Shown here piece after piece: positions 16,317 to 25,200 of a DNA stretch of 64,000 nt. The stretch's first letter is position 1; the number at the start of each line of letters is the position of its first letter. The notes below the pieces were generated by a model. The model saw only the letters and a list, made by a program, of their open reading frames with translations, was not told the DNA's origin and did not search any database. The stretch is from Streptomyces sp. 1222.5 (lineage in GTDB: Bacteria; Actinomycetota; Actinomycetes; Streptomycetales; Streptomycetaceae): NCBI RefSeq assembly GCF_900105245.1, contig NZ_FNSZ01000001.1, positions 6,694,001 through 6,758,000 of the forward strand, given 5' to 3'. The translations under genes were made by a program, and so were the position numbers.

Positions 16317-17411
16317 ATGAGCAGTCTGCTGCACCTCGCCGCCGCCCTCGACCAGCCGGACGTCCAGGACGCCGGAAGCTACGTCGAACTCGCCCGGCTC
16401 GCCGAGCGCGGCGGGCTGGACTTCGTCACGCTGGAGGACTCCCCGGACCCACCCGGTACCGACGCCCTCGCGGTGCTGTGCCGGGTGGCGCCCGCGACCC
16501 GGCGGATCGGCCTGGTCCCGACGCTCACGACCACCCACACGGCGCCGTACCGCGTGCGGGCGGCCGTGGCCACCCTGGACCGGCTCGGCCGGGGGCGGGC
16601 CGGCTGGCGCGTCGACGTGTCCGGCGACACGGAGGAGGCTCGGCCGTCCGGCGGCCGGCCTGCGGCGCCGGACGGGACACCGCGGTACGGGACGGGCGAG
16701 GACACCGGCTCGGCGACGAGACCGTGGGAGGGGCGGGAGGACGGCACGGCGGTGAGACCGGGGGGCGGAGCGGTCGTGCGGGACCCGGCGGCCGGCCGGC
16801 TCCCCGGCCATGACCGGGCGCACCCGGCCGGTTCCGCCGCCACCGCCCTCCAGGACCGCGGCCCCATGCCGCTGCCGGGTCCGCTGCCGGGCGACTGCGT
16901 CCGCGTGGTCGACGCCACCGACGAGCGGACCTGGAGCGGTGCCGCCCGGCACGCGGACGTGGCCCTGGTCCGGGCGGCGACCCCGGCGCGGGCCGTCGCC
17001 GTACGCGACGAACTGCGCGCGCGTGCGGCCGGGCACGGACGGCGGCCGGACACGCTGCGGGTCCTGGTGAGCCTGTTCGTGGATCTCGGGGACGGCGAGT
17101 ACGCGGCCGCACCGGGACACGGGGGAGGGGGCCCGCGGCCGACCGCGCGGGGTCCGCTCTACCGGGGCGGCCCGGTCGACCTCGCGGAACTGGTCGCCTC
17201 CTGGCACGCCGACGGCGTCACCGACGGCTTCCACCTGCTGCCCGCCGAACCGCGCCGCGATCTCGAGCGGCTGGTCAACGGCACGGTGGCGCTGCTTCAG
17301 CACCGCGGACTGTTCCGTACGTTCTACCCGGGCAGCACCCTGCGCGAGCACCTGGGCCTCGCCGCACCGGCGTACCGGACGGCCCCGCGGGGGAAGGCCG
17401 AACACCGATGA
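16317..17411 (+). CDS. LLM-class flavin-dependent oxidoreductase, divergent
   Basis: The first 110 residues are clearly of the luciferase-like monooxygenase fold: LLHLAAALDQP, YVELARLAERGGLDFVTLED, RIGLVPTLTTTHTAPYRVRAAVATLDRLGRGRAGW. The close relatives are NtaA/DszA/SnaA-type enzymes that use reduced FMN to oxidise sulfur- or nitrogen-containing molecules. Beyond residue 110 the usual conserved block is replaced by about 75 low-complexity Gly/Arg/Asp/Pro residues, and the protein is 364 residues rather than about 430, so the active site may be altered. ATG 16317 is chosen because GGAGG lies 7 nt upstream; a GTG at 16278 is possible. It is 52 bp behind the ATPase, in the same operon. Confidence 0.75.
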   Translation: MSSLLHLAAALDQPDVQDAGSYVELARLAERGGLDFVTLEDSPDPPGTDALAVLCRVAPATRRIGLVPTLTTTHTAPYRVRAAVATLDRLGRGRAGWRVDVSGDTEEARPSGGRPAAPDGTPRYGTGEDTGSATRPWEGREDGTAVRPGGGAVVRDPAAGRLPGHDRAHPAGSAATALQDRGPMPLPGPLPGDCVRVVDATDERTWSGAARHADVALVRAATPARAVAVRDELRARAAGHGRRPDTLRVLVSLFVDLGDGEYAAAPGHGGGGPRPTARGPLYRGGPVDLAELVASWHADGVTDGFHLLPAEPRRDLERLVNGTVALLQHRGLFRTFYPGSTLREHLGLAAPAYRTAPRGKAEHR

Positions 17412-17424
17412 GAGGAAAGACGGC

Positions 17425-18207
17425 ATGACGACGGACGCGCCCGAGGCGTGGAAGCGGTGGCACGAGCAGCGGGTGGAAACGGTTTCCGCGCCCTACGGAC
17501 CGCTCGCCCTGACCGCCACCCACTGGATCGAGGACTATCCGGAGGGGCGACTTCCGGACATTCCCGGGATCTGGGCCACGGACGGTGCGGGAGTCGTGCT
17601 CACCGCCGCCGAAGCCGACGGCCTCACCGTGGACGGCCGGCCCTTCACCGGCGGGCTCCCGCTCACGGCCGACGGCGGGCCGGCGGCCGGGTCGCGCGTC
17701 GCGCTCGGCCGGAAACGGTTGTTCGTCCTGGTCCGGGAGGGTGTCTGGGGTGTCCGGGTCTACGACCCCGAATCCGCGGCCCGACGCGCCTTCCGGGGCA
17801 TCGAGGCCACCTCCTACGATCCCCGCTGGTCGGTGCCGGGGCGCTACACGCCGTACGACGGCCCCCGTACCGTGCGGGTCGGCAACGCGGACGGCCGGGA
17901 ACGCGGGCTCGCACTCGCCGGCGAACTCGCCTTCACCCTCGCCGGGCGGGATCGGACGCTGCAGGTGGCACGGCAGGGCGACGGGCGGCTGTGGGCGGTG
18001 TTCGCCGACACCACGAGCGGCGACACCAGCTTCCGGTTCCGCTTCCTCCATCCCGAGGCGCCGGACGGCGACGGCCGTACCGCGGTCGACTTCAACCGGG
18101 CCCAACTCCCGCCGTGCGCCTTCGCCGACCACTTCATCTGCCCTTTTCCGCCACCCGGCAACACGCTGGACCTGGCGGTGACCGCGGGGGAGCGCGCGCT
18201 GACCTGA
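17425..18207 (+). CDS. DUF1684 family protein
   Basis: This 260-residue soluble protein has the DUF1684 pattern: WHEQRVETVSAPYGPLALTATHWI near the start, a central RAFRGIEATSYDPRWSVPGRY, and a C-terminal DGRTAVDFNRAQLPPCAFADHFICPFPPPGN with conserved Asp, Asn, Cys and His residues. No function is established for the family. It starts 13 bp after the flavin oxidoreductase with an AGAGGAAAG site before ATG 17425, so it is the last gene of the operon. Pairing DUF1684 with LLM monooxygenases and amino-acid-type importers is, from memory, recurrent in actinobacteria. A 12-bp palindrome (18203-18214) spans its stop codon. Confidence 0.85.
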   Translation: MTTDAPEAWKRWHEQRVETVSAPYGPLALTATHWIEDYPEGRLPDIPGIWATDGAGVVLTAAEADGLTVDGRPFTGGLPLTADGGPAAGSRVALGRKRLFVLVREGVWGVRVYDPESAARRAFRGIEATSYDPRWSVPGRYTPYDGPRTVRVGNADGRERGLALAGELAFTLAGRDRTLQVARQGDGRLWAVFADTTSGDTSFRFRFLHPEAPDGDGRTAVDFNRAQLPPCAFADHFICPFPPPGNTLDLAVTAGERALT

Positions 18208-18225
18208 CGTCAGGGAGGAGCCGGG

Positions 18226-18239
18226 GGCAAGCGCTTGCC
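18226..18239. promoter_or_regulatory. Perfect 14-bp palindrome upstream of the protease gene
   Basis: GGCAAGCGCTTGCC is fully self-complementary and lies 194 bp before the streptogrisin start. The central CAAGCGCTTG resembles LacI-family half-site symmetry. It could be an operator or part of a weak terminator of the preceding operon. Confidence 0.4.
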
Positions 18240-18432
18240 GGGGCGGGCGCACCGAGATGGTTCAAAGTCCAACGGCCGAAAGGCACCCTTGTGCCGACCG
18301 GCCGTTCGGCCGAATACTCCCCCTCAGCGCTTGTCAGGGGCATGCGTGTTCGGAAACCAGCCGCGCCCCTGGCTGCGCCTCACGGGCCCCGACCCCACGC
18401 GGGCCCCCGACTTCCCTTGGAGGGAACGAAAC

Positions 18433-19332
18433 GTGAGGATCAAGCGCACCACTCCCCGCAGCGGCACCGCTAGACGGACCCGGCTCCTCGCCGTGGCCAC
18501 CGGCTTCCTGGCCGCGGCGGCGTTCGCCGCCCCCACCGCGAACGCCACTGACGCCCACACGTTCAGCGCCACCCAGCTCAGCACGGCGAGCGCCTCCGTG
18601 CTCAAGGCCGACGTCCCCGGTACGGCCTGGGCGGTGGACGGCAAGACCAACCGCGTCGTCGTCACCGTCGACAGCACGGTGTCCAAGGCCGAGATCGCCA
18701 GGATCAAGAAGCAGGCCGCCGGCAACGCGGGCGCGCTCACCATCAAGCACACGGCCGGCAAGTTCAACAAGCTGATCAGCGGCGGCGACGCGATCTACGG
18801 CGGCTCCTACCGCTGCTCGCTCGGCTTCAACGTACACAGCGGCAGCACCTACTACTTCCTGACCGCGGGTCACTGCGGCGAGGTCGCCTCCACCTGGTAC
18901 AGCAACTCGGGGCACACCACGGTGCTGGGCACCAACGTCGGCTACAGCTTCCCGGGCAACGACTTCGCGCTGGTGCGGTACACCAACTCCTCGGTCGCTC
19001 ACCCGAGTGCGGTCGGCAGCCAGACCATCAGCCGCGCGGCCACCCCGTCCGTGGGTACGACCGTCTACCGGCGCGGTTCCACCACCGGCACGCACAGCGG
19101 CCGGGTGACGGCACTGAACGCCACGGTCAACTATGGCGGCGGTGACATCGTCTACGGCCTGATCCAGACCACCGTGTGCGCCGAGGGCGGCGACAGCGGC
19201 GGTCCGCTCTACTCCGGGTCCACGGCCTACGGTCTGACCTCCGGCGGCAGCGGCAACTGCAGCTCCGGCGGCACGACCTTCTTCCAGCCGGTGACCGAGG
19301 CGCTGAGCTACTACGGGGTCACGCTTCCCTGA
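18433..19332 (+). CDS. sprB: Streptogrisin B-like secreted serine protease (S1 family)
   Basis: This 299-residue pre-pro-protease matches the length and layout of SGPB. A signal peptide (about 1-38, ending TANA) is followed by a pro-region of about 75 residues (KADVPGTAWAVDGKTNRVVVTVDSTVSKAEI) and the mature protease from ISGGDAIYGG. The catalytic residues are His in LTAGHCG, Asp in NDFALV and Ser in GGDSGGPL. Disulfide Cys pairs flank the His and Ser. GTG 18433 is chosen from the GGAGGGAACGAAAC site; the signal peptide starting there (VRIKRTTPRSG) mirrors known SGPB. The enzyme digests extracellular protein with broad specificity. Confidence 0.93.
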   Translation: MRIKRTTPRSGTARRTRLLAVATGFLAAAAFAAPTANATDAHTFSATQLSTASASVLKADVPGTAWAVDGKTNRVVVTVDSTVSKAEIARIKKQAAGNAGALTIKHTAGKFNKLISGGDAIYGGSYRCSLGFNVHSGSTYYFLTAGHCGEVASTWYSNSGHTTVLGTNVGYSFPGNDFALVRYTNSSVAHPSAVGSQTISRAATPSVGTTVYRRGSTTGTHSGRVTALNATVNYGGGDIVYGLIQTTVCAEGGDSGGPLYSGSTAYGLTSGGSGNCSSGGTTFFQPVTEALSYYGVTLP

Positions 19333-19355
19333 CGGTTCCCCTTCCGGATTCACCG

Positions 19356-19387
19356 GGCCCCCGCATGCCGTGCCGCGTGCGGGGGCT
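19356..19387 (+). terminator. Terminator hairpin after the first protease
   Basis: CCCCCGCA (19358-19365) pairs with TGCGGGGG (19378-19385), with one more G-C and one G-T pair outside, about 24 bp after the protease stop. Confidence 0.7.
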
Positions 19388-19663
19388 CGCCGTTGCGCGC
19401 TCCAGGAGCGGTGGTTTTCGGCCAGGCGTGACGGTCACCGTCCGCCGAGCGGTTACTCGCTCGTAGTGTTTGCAGCGCGAACTTCCAGGCGTGCGCGGGG
19501 ACCTGAACGCGAGACGGCGCGTGCGCACCGCCTCCGCGCGCGTCCTGAAGTCGACCTTGTGTGCTCCCTGTGCCGTTAGGAAGAGTAGGCGCCCGTCAAC
19601 CAGCCTTCCGGCCCGTCAGGTCCCCACAACCCGACCGGTCGACCCCCCACAGGAGGACACGAG

Positions 19664-20746
19664 TTGAAGCACCGACGCATATCCGGGCGGCGCGCGGCCA
19701 TGGCGGGCGGCGCCGTGGCCGCACTGGCCGCCGCGGGTGTCACCTTGCAGAATGCGAACGCCAGCGAACCCGCCCCGTCCGCCCCGGAGCTACGGATCCT
19801 GTCGGCTCCGGCGGCCGGAAAGCTCGCCTCGACCCTCGGCAGTGACCTCGGCGCCGACTCGGCCGGCAGCTACTACGACGCCCGGGCGAAGAGCCTCGTC
19901 GTGAACGTCCTCGACGAGACCGCGGCGAAGACCGTCGAGGCGGCCGGGGCCAAGGCCAGAATCGTCGCCAACTCCCTCGCCGAACTGGGCGCCGCGCGCA
20001 CCACGCTGAAGACCGACGCGACCATCCCCGGCACCTCCTGGGCGACCGACCCGGTCAGCAACAAGGTCGTCGTCACCGCGGACCGGACGGTGTCCGGTGC
20101 GAGGTGGGACAAGCTCAGCAAGGTCGTCGACGGTCTCGGCGGAAAGGCCGAACTGAAGCGGTCCACGGGGAAGTTCAAGCCCTTCATCGCCGGTGGCGAC
20201 GCGATCGACGGATCGGGCGGCCGCTGCTCGCTCGGCTTCAACGTGGTCAAGGGCGGGCAGCCGTTCTTCCTGACCGCCGGCCACTGCACCCAGGCCATCT
20301 CCACCTGGACGGACTCCAGCGGCAAGCAGATCGGGAAGAACGAGGAGTCCCATTTCCCGGGGACCGACTTCGGCCTGGTCAAGTACACGGCCCAGGTGGA
20401 CCACCCCAGCGAGGTCGACCTCTACGACGGTACCTCCCAGAAGATCACCGGCGCCGCCGAGGCCACCGTCGGCATGAAGGTGACCCGCAGCGGTTCGACG
20501 ACCAAGGTGCACTCCGGCACGGTCACCGGCCTGAACGCCACGGTCAACTACTCCGAGGGCTCGGTCAGCGGTCTGATCCAGACCGACGTGTGCGCCGAGC
20601 CCGGCGACAGCGGCGGCGCGCTCTTCTCGGGCAGCGACGCCGTCGGCCTGACCTCCGGCGGCAGCGGGGACTGCACCGCTGGCGGAGAGACCTTCTTCCA
20701 GCCCGTCACCGCGGCCCTCAAGGCCACGGGCACGCAGATCGGCTGA
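19664..20746 (+). CDS. Streptogrisin D/C-like secreted serine protease (S1 family)
   Basis: This 360-residue pre-pro-protease starts KHRRISGRRAAMAGGAVAALAAAG, strongly like the SGPD precursor. The signal peptide ends near residue 33, a long pro-region (about 35-175) includes an extra N-terminal subdomain (SYYDARAKSLVVNVLDETAAKTVEAAG), and the mature domain starts at IAGGDAIDG. Catalytic residues are His in LTAGHC, Asp in TDFGLV and Ser in PGDSGGAL. The start is a TTG at 19664: AGGAGG lies exactly 7 nt upstream and no ATG/GTG gives a sensible signal peptide. It lies 331 bp behind the first protease and has its own terminators, so it is expressed separately. Confidence 0.92.
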   Translation: MKHRRISGRRAAMAGGAVAALAAAGVTLQNANASEPAPSAPELRILSAPAAGKLASTLGSDLGADSAGSYYDARAKSLVVNVLDETAAKTVEAAGAKARIVANSLAELGAARTTLKTDATIPGTSWATDPVSNKVVVTADRTVSGARWDKLSKVVDGLGGKAELKRSTGKFKPFIAGGDAIDGSGGRCSLGFNVVKGGQPFFLTAGHCTQAISTWTDSSGKQIGKNEESHFPGTDFGLVKYTAQVDHPSEVDLYDGTSQKITGAAEATVGMKVTRSGSTTKVHSGTVTGLNATVNYSEGSVSGLIQTDVCAEPGDSGGALFSGSDAVGLTSGGSGDCTAGGETFFQPVTAALKATGTQIG

Positions 20747-20766
20747 CCTCCGACGGCCCGACACCA

Positions 20767-20795
20767 CGCCCCGCCCCGGCCTCCGGGGCGGGGCG
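20767..20795 (+). terminator. Terminator hairpin after the second protease
   Basis: A perfect 13-bp stem (20767-20779 with 20783-20795) with a CCT loop lies 20 bp after the protease stop. Confidence 0.85.
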
Positions 20796-20870
20796 CGGTG
20801 CCGTGACACCGGGCCGGGTGGACCTGCAACGCCCGCGCCCCTCCGGCGAGCGGCGCCTCCGGCCGGTGGT

Positions 20871-21213
20871 CCGCTGCGGCTTCGGGCGGGTGCTCGTCCG
20901 TCACGGCGGCCCTGACGGCGGCAGTCCGGCTGACCCACCGGCAGCCCGGTGCGAAGTCCCGGCCGGGCCTTCGAGGGCGGGGCGTGCCGGGGCGCCCGGG
21001 CCGGCCGGTGCTCGCGTACCTCGCGGCAGGTGGCCGGCCATCGGCCCCGGCCGCCGCCGGCGCGCGGCAGAGGTCGGTCCGCGAGTGCGCCGCTGCGGCT
21101 TCGGGCGGGTGCTCGTCCGTCACCGCGGCCCTGGCGGCGGCAGTCCGGCTGACCCACCGGCAGCCCGGTGCGAAGTCCCGGCCGGGCCTTCGAGGGCGGG
21201 GCGTGCCGGGGCG
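20871..21213. repeat. Tandem duplication, two 124-bp near-identical copies 219 bp apart
   Basis: The segment 20871-20994 recurs at 21090-21213 with only two mismatches over 124 bp. Similarity continues weakly beyond each copy (a GGCAGGTGG...GGCC...CCCCGGCC stretch), so the original unit was about 219 bp and one copy has since changed. It lies in the 510-bp gap between the second protease and the convergent polymerase gene. No open frame with normal codon use spans both copies, so it looks non-coding. Confidence 0.85.
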
Positions 21214-21256
21214 GCAGGTGGGTGGCCGGGCATCGCGAGGCCCCGGCCGGCGGTGG

Positions 21257-22237
21257 TCACTCCGCCAGTGCGGCCGGCCGTACCGCCTGTGGTCCGAAAC
21301 GTCGGCGTGCCCGGTCCGCGGCGGCTTCGGCCGCCCGTGCCCGCCCGTCGCCGGGGTCCAGCGAGAGCTGGCGGTAGGCGCCGCCGGCCGGCAGCAGGCC
21401 GTCGGCGCGGATCGCGAAGGCGCGGACTCTCGCCCGCTGCAGCCCGAGGGCGGTGAGCAGCCCGAGGGCGGTCGCGGCGAGGGCGGGGGAGTGGTCGGTC
21501 GCCTCCGGCAGCGTGCGGGAGCGCGCGGTGGAACTGCGGTCGGCGTAGCGCACGGTGAGGGTGAGCCGGCCGGCGACCTGCTTCTCGCCGCGCAGGCGCT
21601 GGCCGATCCGGTCGGCGAGGCCCAGGACGGCCCGGTGCTGCTGCGCCGGGTCGAGGCAGTCCCGGTCCAGCACGACATCCGCGGTCAGGTGCGCCGCCGG
21701 TTCCGCGGGGGCGACCGGGCGGGGGTCGCGGCCGCGGGCGCGCTCGGCCAGCAGGCGCGCCGAGCCGGCGCCGAGGAGCCGTTGGAGGGTCGCCATGGGG
21801 AGGTCGGCGATCTGGCCGATGGTGTGCAGCCCGTACCTGCCGAGCGTGTCCGCCGTGGCCCGGCCGATCCCCGGCAGCGCGGTGACCGGGCGGGTGTACA
21901 GCCAGTCGGCGGCCCGGTCGGCGGGGACCCAGGTGGCGTGTCCGGGCGCGGCGGTGTCGGCCGCCATCGCCGCCAGCATGCGGTTGCCCGCGAGCCCGGC
22001 GCTGCTGTCGATGCCGTAGAGGAGCTTCAGCCTGAGCTGGGTCGTCTGGATCAACTCGTAGGGAGACAGGTCGAAGTACCTGAGCGCCGAGGTCAGGTCC
22101 AGCTGGACGGCGTCGGGCGGAACGGCCTGGACATGGGGCGTGACACCGGACATCAGTTCGATTATGTCGTCGTAGCGGGTCTCCCCCGGTGCGGCGTGCA
22201 GATGGATGTGGGCGATGTGCCGCTGACGCGTCGTCAT
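21257..22237 (-). CDS. ImuB-like Y-family DNA polymerase protein without catalytic acids
   Basis: This 326-residue Y-family protein keeps the fingers/thumb part (VTALPGIGRATADTLGRYGLHTIGQIADLPMATLQRLLG, the helix-hairpin-helix region) and a little-finger domain (LTADVVLDRDCLDP onward). The N-terminal strand reads HIHLHAAPG instead of the usual HxDxDAFxAxVE, and the second site reads VQLDLTSAL instead of SIDEAYLD. The metal-binding carboxylates are therefore missing or shifted, as in ImuB, which serves as an adaptor for DnaE2. Its ATG overlaps the dnaE2 stop (ATGA), so the two are coupled. It should act in error-prone translesion synthesis. Confidence 0.85.
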   Translation of the reverse strand: MTTRQRHIAHIHLHAAPGETRYDDIIELMSGVTPHVQAVPPDAVQLDLTSALRYFDLSPYELIQTTQLRLKLLYGIDSSAGLAGNRMLAAMAADTAAPGHATWVPADRAADWLYTRPVTALPGIGRATADTLGRYGLHTIGQIADLPMATLQRLLGAGSARLLAERARGRDPRPVAPAEPAAHLTADVVLDRDCLDPAQQHRAVLGLADRIGQRLRGEKQVAGRLTLTVRYADRSSTARSRTLPEATDHSPALAATALGLLTALGLQRARVRAFAIRADGLLPAGGAYRQLSLDPGDGRARAAEAAADRARRRFGPQAVRPAALAE

Positions 22238-25200
22238 CCTGCGCTCCCCTGACTGGTGTACCCGAACTTCTTCAGGTCCGCCGAACGGCTGCCGGCGGGC
22301 TGCAGATCGGCGTACGGATGCAGCCGGGCGCCCGTGGTGCCGTTGGCCAGGGTCCGCCCCGGCTGGGCGGGAGTCGGATGCGGATGACGGGAGCCGATGA
22401 GGGCGAGCGCGGCCTCCGGGCCGTTGTCGCGGCGGGCGGCGGCGATCTCGTCCAGGTCCCAGGCCATGGTGCCGACCACGGTCCGGCGGGTGCCGCGCAC
22501 CTGGACCGTGCCGCGGACCAGCAGCAGCCCGCTGTGGAAGACGGTGTACGCGCAGGCCGGGTGGGAGTCCTCGAAGAACGCCAGGTCGACCAGGCCCGAG
22601 CCGTCCTCCAGGGTGACGAAGATGATCCGCTTGCCGCTCGCGATCGGCGGTGTCTGGGTGGAGGCCCGCACACCGGCGACGAGGACCTGCTGACCGGCGC
22701 GCAGTCCGGCCAGGTGGGCCGCGTCGGTCGCGCCGATCTCGCGCAGCAGCCGGTGGTGGTGCTCCATCAGGTGCTTGGAGACGTCGATGCCGAGGGTGCT
22801 CAGTTCGGCGCTCAGGGCCTCGCGTCCGGTCAGCTCCGGCAGGCCGCTCGGCTCCGCCCCGCCGACCGCGTGCGTGTCGAAGGGCAACTGACCCTTGCCC
22901 GCCGACCTGCTGCGGGACTGCCGGTGGAGTTCGGCGATCTGGAGCAGCAGGTCGCGCCGGGTGAGGTGGCCGTCGTGGAGGGAGTTCAGGGCGCCGATCT
23001 CCGCGAGGCGTTCGGCGACCGGCCTGCTGGGCCGCCCCCGCTGCCAGAAGTCCGACAGCGATCCGTACGGCTGCCCCTCCTCGATCCGGGTGCACTCCTC
23101 CTCGCTGATGCCGTGCACCGCGGAGAGGGCGAGACGTACACCCCACTGTTCCCCGTCGGCCTTCTCCACGGTGTGTTTCACCCCGGAGTGGTTGACGTCG
23201 ACGGGCAGCACCGGCACACCGCGCCGGCGGGCGTCGGAGACGAGGACCCGCTTGGGCCACATGCCCGGGTCGTGTTCGAGGAGGCCGGCCAGCAGGAACG
23301 CCGGATAGTGCGCCTTGAGCCAGGCGCTCTGCAGGGCGGGTACGGCGAAGGCGACCGCGTGCGCCCGGCAGAAGCCGTAGGCGCCGAAGGCCTCGACGGT
23401 CTTCCAGACCTGGTCCCGCACCTCCTCGGAGTAACCACGCGCCTTCGCCCGCTGGTGGAACCAGTCCCTGATTTCCGGCATCCGCTCCTTGTCGCCGAGC
23501 GCCCGCCGGGCCATCTCGGCCAGGGCGCGGTCGCAGCCCGTCATCACCGACAGCGTCTCGATGATCTGCTCGTGCCAGATCGTCACGCCGTAGGTGTCGG
23601 AGAGCACGGGTTCGAGGTCCGGGTGGGCGTACCGGGGTGTGCCGCCGTGGCGTGCGGCGATGTACCGCTCGGGCATGCCCCCGGCGACCGGTCCGGGACG
23701 GAAGAGGCTGATGTCGGCGATGACGTCCTGCGGATCGCGGGGCTGCAGCCGGGACAGCAGGTCCTGCTGGCCGGGCGACTCCAGCTGGAACAGCCCCAGG
23801 GTCTGGCTCTCCTGGATCAGCTTGAACGCGAAGACGTCGTCGAGCGGCACCTGCTCGGGGTCGTCCAGGTCGATGTGGTTGCCGGTGGTCCGCTCGATCT
23901 CGGTGACGGCGTGGGCCATCGCCGACTGCATACGGACCCCCAGCACGTCGAGCTTGATGTTGCCCAGCGCCTCGATCTCCTCCTTCGCCGCCATGGCCAT
24001 GGGGTAGTCGCCCTGGGGGGTGGGCTGCACCGGCAGCCGGTCCAGGAGGGTGGCATCGCTGATGACCACGCCGCACGGGTGCATGGCCATGCCGTGGACC
24101 AGGGAGTCGAGGCCTTCGGCGAGTTCCCACAGCGGTCCGTACCGGTCGGCCTCGGCGGCCAGTTGCCGCAGTTCGGGCAGTTCGGCGAGCGCGCCGCTGA
24201 TGTCGGAGGCCCGCAGGTGCGGAAAGCTCTTGGCGATCCGGTCGACGTCCGCGGGCGCGATGCCGAGGGCCAGGCCGGTGTCCCGCAGGGCCCGGCGGGC
24301 CCGGTAGGTCTCGGGCATCGCGGTGACCGCCACCCGCTCCTTGCCGAACCGCTCGAAGATCGTGTCGTAGCACTCCAGCCGCCGGGCGGACTCCACGTCG
24401 ATGTCGATGTCGGGCAACGACGCCCGGCGCACGCTGAGGAAGCGTTCGAACAGCAGGCGGTGGTCGAGCGGGTTGGCCGTGGCGATCCCCAGGGCGTGGC
24501 AGACCATCGACCCGGCGCCGGAGCCGCGGGCCGCGACCCGGATGCCCTTCTCCCGGATGTCGGCCACGACCTGGCCGACGGCGAGGAAGTACGAGTCGTA
24601 GTCCAGCTCGGAGATCACGCCGAGTTCGTCGTCCAGCCGGTCCAGGGCCGCCCGGTCGCGGTCGAGGCCGCGTCGGACCAGGCCGGCCTCGCACCGCGCG
24701 CGCAGCAGTCGCGCGGCGCCCTCCGTGCCGGGGCCGGCGCCGAAGAGCGACGGCTCCGGGAAGTGCGGCCTGCCCAGGCCGAGGTCGGCCGCGGGGTCGA
24801 CGGTGCACAGGTCCGCGGTGGCGGCGGTGTCCGCCAGCAGCCGGCCGGCCCGCCGGGCGTCGGCTCCGGCGCACTCGGTGATCATCAGCGCGGTGGCCGC
24901 CATGCTCTTCTCGTCCTTGAGCCAGCGTTGCCCGCTGTCCAGCCGGCGCCGGTCGATCGGACGCAGCAGTCTCGCGGCGTCCAGGACGTCGGCCAGCCGG
25001 TGCTGGTCCGGGTCGGCGTAGCGGACGGAGTTGGAGAGCACCGCGGTGGTGCGGGTGCGGTCGGCGAGCGCCAGGGTGCGGGCGGCGAGGCGGAGTGAAC
25101 CGGGTCCGGTGCCGAAACGTTTATGCACCACGGCTTCCAGCCTGGTCCCCTCGCCGAAGATCTCCTGCCACGGCGCCAGCAGCCGCACGGCCGCGTCCTC

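Noticed and set aside
21257..24874. Minus-strand open frame of 1205 codons extending far upstream of the ImuB-like start
   Set aside because: Beyond 22237 it is out of frame with dnaE2 and overlaps it almost completely; composition is Arg/Pro-rich shadow sequence.
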